Part shown: positions 1-4,998 of the stretch, in pieces
How positions within the stretch are numbered: position 1 is the stretch's first letter
Layout: each line of letters starts with the position of its first letter
Origin: Chitinivibrionia bacterium
Lineage (GTDB): Bacteria; Krumholzibacteriota; Krumholzibacteriia; WVZY01
Assembly (NCBI GenBank): GCA_016208665.1
Contig: JACQXT010000214.1
Location: 1-7,293 of the forward strand
Reading direction: 5' to 3'
DNA length: 7,293 nucleotides
Translations under genes and position numbers: made by a program
The notes under the pieces: generated by a model
What the model saw: only the letters and a program-made list of their open reading frames with translations
Database searches by the model: none
What the model was told of the DNA's origin: nothing

Positions 1-1771
1 CAGACCCTGAAGGACGGTAGACGAGCCATGCCCTGGTTGCACTGTTGTAGGTCCAGATGATGTCGAGACTGGAAGCGATGCCGGCCATAACGTTCTCCAT
101 CAAGTTAGCCGGAGGCTGCAGCTGCCTGGGGGTAGAGACAAAGTTCCAGCCCGGTGAGAGGTTGATGACGTGGAGGTCGTTTCTCGGCTGCAGCTCGATC
201 GTGACGGAGGTGGTGGGGTGGCTGCTGTCCACCTGAACCTCCGCGGGAGGTCCGGATGTGTAGTAGAGAGCCTGGGCAAACACCCTGTAGAGGCCCGGCT
301 CGTATATGGGGATGGTTTGAGAGAACCTGCCCAGGTCATCTGTTGTCGTGGAAACGGTCTGGCTATTACTGTCCATCACACCGACGGTCGCTCCTGCAAT
401 GGGCTCGCGGGTAGAAGAATTCCGCACCACGCCCGAGATAGTAAAGGGACCGTTGGTCACCCACGTGGCCTCGAGGGTGTAGTTGATCGTGCCCGGGTCC
501 GCGTTGGTAATCATGATATACCACCTTCCGGGGCGGGGACTCATGAGATAACACTGCTCGTTGCTGGAGCCGTCTCTCCACGAGACGCAATCGTAATTGT
601 TGCTATATGACCTGTCGCCCCACCGGACATAGAGGTCGGCATCGCCTGTCAGACCCGTGAGGTTGATAACGAAGTCCGTGACGCCCTCGGGGAGGTCGAC
701 ATAATAGTACTTCCATGTTCCCCTGACATGCGACTGGGATATGGTGTCGGTCAGGGCAACACCGTTGGAGAGCGGTGTCTCGAACTCCTGTTCCGATCCC
801 AGATAGATCCTCTGGTCGAGGGCAACGAGGAACTTCGATCCGTCCGGCGACAGCGTGAGAGACCTCCAGATGGTGCCTGAATACCCAGCCACCCATATCC
901 CCGTCCAGGCCCCCCCGTGATACGTATAAAGCCCGTAGGACGCCGCCGCGACTATCCTCGACCCATCGGCAGATATGGCGCCGATCCATTCATATGGTCC
1001 GCCCGGTGCAGGCTGGGCCTCTGACCATGTACCGTTATCGTAAAGATAGAGCCCTCCGTAAGATGCCGCGAGCATCTTCGACCCATCGGCGGTCAGGGCC
1101 ACCGATGACCAGTTCCTGTCCACATCCCCGGCAGGCCTGACCTCTGCCCAGGCAATACCTCCGTAGAGGTAGAGCCTGTTGTCGAACTCGGCCAGGATTT
1201 TCGACCCATCAGGCGACAAGGCCAGAAACCGGCAGAACCCGCTGGTATTCTGCGGAGATACCAGAGCAACCCAGTTCTCATTCACGTACTGATAGAGCCT
1301 CCCGTCCCTGGCCCTCGCCAGGACCGTAGACCCGTCGGACGACATGGAGGCGGTTGTTGGGGGGCCCGACTCCGGAAGGTCTGTCAGGGGCATGGTCTCC
1401 ACCCAGGGACCGTCCCCGCTCTTGATATAGACTTTGCCGTCGTTATCCGCGGCGAGCATCTTCGACCCATCGGTGGTCAGGGCCACCGATGACCAGCTCC
1501 TGTCCACATCGCCGGCAGGCTGAGGCTCTGTCCACCCCACACCCCCGTTGACGGAGAGATAAAGCCTGCCCCGTGACGCCGCGGCAAGGATTTTTGACCC
1601 GTCCGATGACATGGCCACAGACTGCCATGACTTGTCCTGCGGGAAATTGAGTGGGGTGATTTCTTCCAGCGTTACCGAAAAAAGAGGACCGGCAGGTACG
1701 AGGAGCAGGCAAACAAGTAAACCCCAGGCTGCCCATGACGAATGTTGACGGAATCCCCTTTGTCTCTTCAT
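1..1771 (-). CDS. Secreted seven-repeat beta-propeller protein with PPC and carboxypeptidase-regulatory-like domains (C-terminus beyond window)
   Basis: The frame is open from ATG 1771 to the left edge: 590 codons and no stop. The start has a strong AGGAGG five bases upstream. Residues 1-32 look like a Sec signal peptide, with basic KRQR and then a hydrophobic stretch around WGLLVCLLLVPAG. Seven repeats follow, each centred on an (S/T/A)xDGS(K/R/T) turn with Asp at residues 57, 101, 146, 188, 229, 269 and 310. The period is 40-45 residues, and most repeats end in a (L/V/I)Y strand. Seven such units suggest a seven-bladed propeller. Residues ~350-437 match a bacterial pre-peptidase C-terminal (PPC) domain (GDADLYVRWG, C-SWRDGSSNEQC, GRWYIMI). 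Residues ~440-510 resemble a carboxypeptidase regulatory-like fold (ISGVVRNSSTREPIAGATV, DDLGRF). A SPGWNFVSTP motif lies near residue 542. I infer an exported, probably cell-surface or periplasmic binding protein. No catalytic motif is visible and the true substrate is unknown. Confidence 0.85.
   Translation of the reverse strand, partial: MKRQRGFRQHSSWAAWGLLVCLLLVPAGPLFSVTLEEITPLNFPQDKSWQSVAMSSDGSKILAAASRGRLYLSVNGGVGWTEPQPAGDVDRSWSSVALTTDGSKMLAADNDGKVYIKSGDGPWVETMPLTDLPESGPPTTASMSSDGSTVLARARDGRLYQYVNENWVALVSPQNTSGFCRFLALSPDGSKILAEFDNRLYLYGGIAWAEVRPAGDVDRNWSSVALTADGSKMLAASYGGLYLYDNGTWSEAQPAPGGPYEWIGAISADGSRIVAAASYGLYTYHGGAWTGIWVAGYSGTIWRSLTLSPDGSKFLVALDQRIYLGSEQEFETPLSNGVALTDTISQSHVRGTWKYYYVDLPEGVTDFVINLTGLTGDADLYVRWGDRSYSNNYDCVSWRDGSSNEQCYLMSPRPGRWYIMITNADPGTINYTLEATWVTNGPFTISGVVRNSSTREPIAGATVGVMDSNSQTVSTTTDDLGRFSQTIPIYEPGLYRVFAQALYYTSGPPAEVQVDSSHPTTSVTIELQPRNDLHVINLSPGWNFVSTPRQLQPPANLMENVMAGIASSLDIIWTYNSATRAWLVYRPSGS
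1068..1520 (-). repeat. Near-identical 69-bp direct repeat pair inside the propeller gene
   Basis: Positions 1068-1136 and 1452-1520 match at 66 of 69 bases. They are exactly 384 bp (128 codons, three propeller repeats) apart, so both are read in the same frame. They encode the PAGDVDR(N/S)WSSVALT(A/T)DGSKMLAA segment of repeats 5 and 2. The other repeats are much more diverged at DNA level. This points to recent duplication or gene conversion between blades. Confidence 0.85.
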
Positions 1772-1776
1772 CGGTT

Positions 1777-1782
1777 CCTCCT
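1777..1782 (-). promoter_or_regulatory. Ribosome binding site of the propeller gene
   Basis: On the minus strand the sequence reads AGGAGG, followed by five bases and then ATG at 1771. This is a full Shine-Dalgarno match. It fixes the start of the exported protein just ahead of a plausible signal peptide. Confidence 0.85.
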
Positions 1783-1911
1783 GCGGGGGCGCGCAACCGA
1801 CAACTGGCGAGGTCCGCTCTCCTGCGCAGATCGGGAACGGGCGCCGTCAGTGACATGTCTCACTCTATTCTCTTACACAACTCCGTTAAGCGTCAAACGA
1901 AAAGAATCCGA

Positions 1912-2670
1912 TCAGGTATCTGCTTCACACCCGATCCCGCGGGTCGCGCAGAAATGGCGGAGGATTTCGGCCTGACGATCATAAAACTCCTTGCGTCCCG
2001 GAAACTTACCTGTCACAGGATTGTAATTCCACCCTCCGAAATAGATACTGTCCATGAAAGCTACGCGCTGGAGAATATCTTCGAGGTCCTGCTCAATGAG
2101 GTTCGGTGTGGGATAGGGTTCCATATGGACCTGGGTCAGGCACCCCTGGTCATGAAGGTATTTGAGTGCCCCTATCCGCGCATCGTAGGGTGCTGCCCAA
2201 GGTTCCCAGCGCATCCGGAACCTCTCATTCACCGAGATCAGGCTTATTCCGTATCTGTTAGCTCCGTGGAAGACCTTCTGATCAGCCAGCTCAACAGGCA
2301 AGATCCCTTTGGTCAATATGGAGCATGGTATGTCGTAGCTGTTGATAACCTCGATGATCTTCAGGCTCAACTTCCGGATTTCCGGATAACCCTTCATGAA
2401 GGGGTCCGTGGTGAGACAGAGGTGGACCGAGTCCGGCCTTTTTCTCATGCGCGACAGTTCTCGCGTCAGCAATTCAACGGCATTGCCCACTACCTTTGGC
2501 CGGCACCAGTCCTGGTAGTCTTTTGCCCTGCCGTGACGGCAGGCCATCTGATAGGCATAGCAGGGATAACGGCAACCGTGTCCACAGCCCTGCACATGGT
2601 TCACACAGTAAAACCCCAGCCCGCTTCGGTAGAGAAGGGATTTCCGGGTAATTGTATAGGTCATAACCAT
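1912..2670 (-). CDS. Radical SAM protein, SPL / COG1533-like, with CX3CX3C cluster motif
   Basis: 252 residues. Near the N-terminus is GCGHGCRYPCYAY, with C29, C33 and C37 as candidate 4Fe-4S ligands followed by an aromatic residue, as in radical SAM enzymes. Downstream features fit the spore-photoproduct-lyase / 'DNA repair photolyase' COG1533 group: LTTDPF (~90), a SILTKG strand (~130), YGISLISVNE, EPWAAPYDARI, and a final barrel strand reaching QVHMEPYPTP. These enzymes reductively cleave S-adenosylmethionine. The substrate of this one is not known. The usual motif is CX3CX2C; here a Pro before the third Cys makes it CX3CX3C. The start is bounded by an in-frame TAG directly before ATG 2670. 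No good Shine-Dalgarno is visible, so ATG 2664 (residue 3) is possible. The gene lies 140 bp upstream of the propeller gene on the same strand, and no functional link is evident. Confidence 0.85.
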   Translation of the reverse strand: MVMTYTITRKSLLYRSGLGFYCVNHVQGCGHGCRYPCYAYQMACRHGRAKDYQDWCRPKVVGNAVELLTRELSRMRKRPDSVHLCLTTDPFMKGYPEIRKLSLKIIEVINSYDIPCSILTKGILPVELADQKVFHGANRYGISLISVNERFRMRWEPWAAPYDARIGALKYLHDQGCLTQVHMEPYPTPNLIEQDLEDILQRVAFMDSIYFGGWNYNPVTGKFPGRKEFYDRQAEILRHFCATRGIGCEADT

Positions 2671-2712
2671 ATTCTACCAGATTCAGCCCTTCACGTCGTA
2701 TCCAGCCCACCT

Positions 2713-2867
2713 GATAGCGTGTAGCGGATAGCGGATAGAAAAGGCAAATGACGAACCGTGAAACTGAGCGCATAGCGTTTCGAACAAGAGCACAGCCCTG
2801 AGGCCCCGCCATACGCGCTCTCTATTGTTTCCTGTCTTTCCCTGTCCGCTGTCCGCTAAACGCTATC
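2713..2867. repeat. Imperfect 26-bp inverted repeat flanking ~103 bp
   Basis: The left arm 2713-2738 and the right arm 2842-2867 are reverse complements at 23 of 26 positions. The left arm contains tandem GCGGATA words; the right arm contains GTCCGCT words. The interior holds no ORF I can support. The structure resembles a small non-autonomous palindromic element or dispersed intergenic repeat. I saw no target-site duplication that would prove mobility. Confidence 0.6.
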
Positions 2868-2942
2868 CGCTCTCTCCCCCTGTATTACCCCTTAACTGAC
2901 AACAATCTTTACACTTGCCCATATCCTCCATGATTCTGATAG

Positions 2943-2963
2943 GTTACCATAGGGTATGCTAAC
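2943..2963. promoter_or_regulatory. Candidate activator-binding dyad (GTTACCATA / TATGCTAAC)
   Basis: Two nine-base arms separated by GGG are reverse complements at 8 of 9 positions. The centre lies about 114 bp upstream of the predicted sigma-54 start site. That is the usual distance for an enhancer-binding-protein site. The binding protein is unknown. Confidence 0.45.
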
Positions 2964-2994
2964 TTTCTTTGCAATCACTGATCGGGAAAGGTAG

Positions 2995-3009
2995 ACCCCT
3001 AAGTGGGGT
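2995..3009. promoter_or_regulatory. Short dyad ACCCC-N5-GGGGT
   Basis: ACCCCTAAGTGGGGT is a perfect five-base inverted repeat around five bases. It is centred about 65 bp upstream of the predicted transcription start. It could be an operator or a second activator half-site, but short arms like this also arise by chance. Confidence 0.3.
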
Positions 3010-3040
3010 ATTCTGTTGTAATATTGGTCAGTTACCTATA

Positions 3041-3056
3041 TGGCACAGTCATTGCA
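3041..3056 (+). promoter_or_regulatory. Sigma-54 (RpoN) promoter of the response-regulator gene
   Basis: The sequence TGGCACAGTCATTGCA matches the TGGCAC-N5-TTGCA form of the -24/-12 consensus. The invariant GG (3042-3043) and GC (3054-3055) are exactly one helical turn apart. Transcription should start near 3067. That leaves a leader of about 47 bases with a good Shine-Dalgarno before ATG 3114. Sigma-54 promoters need an AAA+ enhancer-binding activator, and none is encoded in this window. Confidence 0.85.
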
Positions 3057-3100
3057 TAAGCTATAGTCATGAAGACAGCACATACAATAAAAAACATACA

Positions 3101-3106
3101 AGGAGA
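3101..3106 (+). promoter_or_regulatory. Ribosome binding site that selects ATG 3114
   Basis: AGGAGA lies seven bases before ATG 3114. The earlier in-frame ATG at 3069 has no such site and would sit within about two bases of the predicted sigma-54 start site. The receiver domain also begins directly after the 3114 start (MEKNVLLIDDE). Confidence 0.85.
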
Positions 3107-3113
3107 TAGAACA

Positions 3114-4124
3114 ATGGAAAAGAATGTACTCTTAATCGACGACGAAGCAGCATTGAGAAGACACGTTTCAATGGGACTCATGCAGCAGGGATACCACACG
3201 GAACCCTGTGAGAACGGCATGAAGGGTCTGGAGACCCTGGAGACGCTGATGAAGAGGAACATGCCCCTCCAGTGCGCCATCGTAGATGTCCAGCTCCCCG
3301 ATATCGACGGGATCAAACTCCTGAAAGTCATCAGGGCCGAATATCCCCAGCTTCCCGTAGTGATCATCACCGGCCACGGCACCGACACCATCGCCCAGGA
3401 GGCGAAGAACCAGATGGCAGCGGCATACCTGGAGAAACCCTTCAGCATGGAAGATCTCACCAAGGTCCTTGCCCAGATGCCCGCAACCTACACTCCCGCC
3501 GCAGACTCAGGAGTTGCAACCCCCCAGGCCACACCCGTTCCCGCACAGTCCACCACCGCCTATGCGCTCCTCACCTTAAAGGCCGATGCCAACCTCATGA
3601 ACGTCTACCGGACCCTCTACTTCCAGGAGAACGTAGTCTACTGTGACGCCATACGGGGCGACTTTGATCTCGTCCTTCTCCTCCAGGCAGACACGATAGA
3701 AGGCATCAAGGCAGTCATCGACAAAGAGATTACCGCCATCCCCGGCGTTGCCGACGTATCACTGCTCAGCGTGGAAGTACCCGTATTCGGCGAGAACGTC
3801 CACTCCATCATCGGTTCTGTGGACCGCGCCTTAGGCAGGGATAAGGGAGAGGATGTGGAGACGACCCAGGCAGCCCGCATCAGGGCATCCTCCTACGTGA
3901 TGGTGGAGATCGAGAAGGAGAAGCTGGAAGCCATCTATCCCGCACTCTACTTCAACGACCAGGTGGTCTACTGCGACTACACCCGGGGCAAATACGACAT
4001 CGTCCTGCTCATGAAGGGCACGAGCTTCTCGGAGATCGAGAATACCATCAGGACCAAGTTCAAAACTCTGGACGGCGTGCTGAGAATCAAGGAGTGGCCC
4101 ATACTGACCCTCTTCGAGGCATAA
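3114..4124 (+). CDS. Response regulator: REC domain plus two tandem Lrp/AsnC RAM-like domains, no DNA-binding domain
   Basis: 336 residues, starting at the ATG with AGGAGA rather than the upstream ATG 3069. Residues ~4-122 are a complete receiver domain: acidic pair D9/D10, phosphoacceptor D58 (IVDVQLPD), T86 and K108 (EKPF). A Pro/Ala/Thr linker spans ~123-148. Two homologous modules follow, ~149-224 and ~259-336, offset by 110 residues. They share YF-x3-VVYCD-x2-RG-x(F/Y)D(L/I)VLL, then a helix and a (P/D)GV turn. This pattern matches the RAM ligand-binding (AsnC_trans_reg, dimeric alpha/beta barrel) domain of Lrp/AsnC proteins. No helix-turn-helix is present, so output probably goes through protein or ligand interactions. 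Each module has one Cys in YCD (C177, C287). The gene is monocistronic, with a sigma-54 promoter before it and a terminator after it. The convergent hybrid kinase at 4999-7293 is a possible partner, which is inference only. Confidence 0.9.
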   Translation: MEKNVLLIDDEAALRRHVSMGLMQQGYHTEPCENGMKGLETLETLMKRNMPLQCAIVDVQLPDIDGIKLLKVIRAEYPQLPVVIITGHGTDTIAQEAKNQMAAAYLEKPFSMEDLTKVLAQMPATYTPAADSGVATPQATPVPAQSTTAYALLTLKADANLMNVYRTLYFQENVVYCDAIRGDFDLVLLLQADTIEGIKAVIDKEITAIPGVADVSLLSVEVPVFGENVHSIIGSVDRALGRDKGEDVETTQAARIRASSYVMVEIEKEKLEAIYPALYFNDQVVYCDYTRGKYDIVLLMKGTSFSEIENTIRTKFKTLDGVLRIKEWPILTLFEA

Positions 4125-4153
4125 ACCTAAGAAGCCACACCAGAAGAACCCTG

Positions 4154-4188
4154 CCGGGGGATGGAAAACCATCCCCCGGTTTTTTTTT
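4154..4188 (+). terminator. Strong intrinsic terminator of the response-regulator gene
   Basis: An 11-bp perfect stem, CCGGGGGATGG (4154-4164) with CCATCCCCCGG (4169-4179), is closed by an AAAA loop and followed by nine T (4180-4188). It lies 30 bp after the stop codon. No T-tract follows on the other strand, so it should work only rightward. Confidence 0.95.
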
Positions 4189-4390
4189 GTGGGGACAGCC
4201 CCCTTCCGGATCTCCCCTCCCTTCGCTTCAGCTCCGTATCGGACCCATCTAAGGCTTCGCCTCGCTCGATGCTTATTGCGAAGACTGTTGCCTGCTTCGG
4301 GGATGTTGGCGGCCCGCAAAGTCTATTTGTTACGTCATCGGTCTTTGGCGGCAATCAGGCGCATCGGCCTTGACCCGTAACAGTAATCCG

Positions 4391-4477
4391 GGGTACCCGG
4401 CGTCGACAGCCGGGTCGGTCCCCAAGGCCCGCTCTGCTCAGCCTGTGGGTGCCCGGCATCAAGCGCCGGGCTTTCCC
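4391..4477. repeat. Two related CCCGGC-N7-GCCGGG hairpins in tandem
   Basis: Hairpin one (4395-4415) is ACCCGGC, seven bases, GCCGGGT. Hairpin two (4451-4471) is GCCCGGC, seven bases, GCCGGGC. Both are preceded by GGGT, or GGGT running into the arm, and share TC and A positions in the loop. The copies are 56 bp apart. They may be copies of one dispersed hairpin element. Confidence 0.6.
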
Positions 4478-4769
4478 CCGATCCTCCGCCATGCTCAGTC
4501 CGCCTGTCCCCGAAAGAGGGGGGGAAGAGTCCTCCAGGGGGCAAGCCTTTCCTAAAGCTGTGGAATTCAATCGGGCTACATTGGGTCCGAGCGCGTTTGA
4601 GATATGCGAGAGTTGGTCCGGCTTATTGAGAACCGAGGCCAACAAGACGCCTTTCCGGTAGGGAGAATTCTCACCTGAGCGTACGTCGAGGACGCGCTGG
4701 GCCAGTCCGGCGAAGCCGGGCACCCTGTCGATAAGCTGAAGCGGGCCTGCGGCCAGGCCGCGGGTTGGC

Positions 4770-4810
4770 CAGTTCTCGCTGTCTGAGCGACAAAGCGAGT
4801 TCGAGAACTG
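4770..4810. repeat. Nested hairpin with alternative pairings
   Basis: CAGTTCTCG (4770-4778) pairs perfectly with CGAGAACTG (4802-4810). Within it CTCGCT (4775-4780) can instead pair with AGCGAG (4794-4799), and TGTC with GACA (4780-4792). No T-tract follows on either strand, so it is not a classical terminator. If transcribed it could form competing structures. Confidence 0.5.
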
Positions 4811-4998
4811 AGCGGAAGCGTTTCGGTAACAGGGTAGCGCGCCCGGAGCTTAGAAGCGAACGGTGAGATTCGGACGACCGAAGCATCAAGACATGCGAAT
4901 CCCAAGGACTGTCTGGCGAGGGGGTTTATCCCCGGAGGGGGAATCGTCTGAAAAAGAGGGATGGAATCTACACTCCGTTGGTTTGGACAACAGGCCCG

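Larger units (their letters stand above)
2671..3068. other. Intergenic region between divergent genes
   Basis: No protein-coding frame here is convincing. The left part (2713-2867) is dominated by an inverted repeat built from GCGGATAG-type words. The right part (2880-3068) is more AT-rich and contains two dyads and a sigma-54 promoter serving the rightward response-regulator gene. No clear promoter for the leftward radical SAM gene was found. Confidence 0.7.
4189..4998. other. GC-rich, hairpin-rich intergenic spacer without a supported gene
   Basis: About 810 bp separates two convergent genes. Small overlapping ORFs exist on both strands. They have arginine-, proline- and serine-rich compositions, no recognisable domain and no clear ribosome site. 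The stretch contains two related CCCGGC hairpins (4395-4471), a CCGGC-gaa-GCCGG hairpin (4707-4719), a GCGGCC-a-GGCCGC palindrome around 4749-4761 and a nested hairpin (4770-4810). It may be a dispersed repeat region or hold gene remnants. I cannot name a function. Confidence 0.6.

Noticed and set aside
1700..1750. Lipobox at the LLVC sequence in the propeller protein signal region
   Set aside because: The residue before Cys is Val rather than Gly, Ala or Ser, and the hydrophobic core continues after the Cys, so Sec/SPI cleavage further on is more likely.
1870..1896. TTGACG on the minus strand at 1891-1896 as a -35 box for the propeller gene
   Set aside because: No convincing -10 hexamer is found at 16-18 bp; TAAGAG and AGAATA are poor matches at 15 and 19 bp, so it was not listed as a promoter.
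1735..2724. Rightward open frame of 329 codons opposite the radical SAM gene
   Set aside because: It runs antisense through the radical SAM gene and the start of the propeller gene, has no recognisable domain, and the opposite strand encodes clear motifs.
3069..3113. Upstream in-frame ATG for the response regulator (15 extra residues)
   Set aside because: No Shine-Dalgarno precedes it, and it lies within about two bases of the predicted sigma-54 start site; ATG 3114 has AGGAGA at good spacing.
4395..4471. CCCGGC hairpins as integron attC sites or a CRISPR array
   Set aside because: Only two copies are present, there are no conserved attC core sites, no regular repeat-spacer series, and no integrase or cas gene in the window.
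4355..4905. Leftward frames of 122 and 109 codons in the hairpin-rich spacer
   Set aside because: They overlap each other in different frames, have low-complexity Arg/Pro/Ser-rich translations, and show no ribosome site or known domain.
4918..4945. GGGG-TTTA-CCCC type hairpin as terminator for the kinase
   Set aside because: The stem is only four to five pairs and no T-tract follows on the minus strand.
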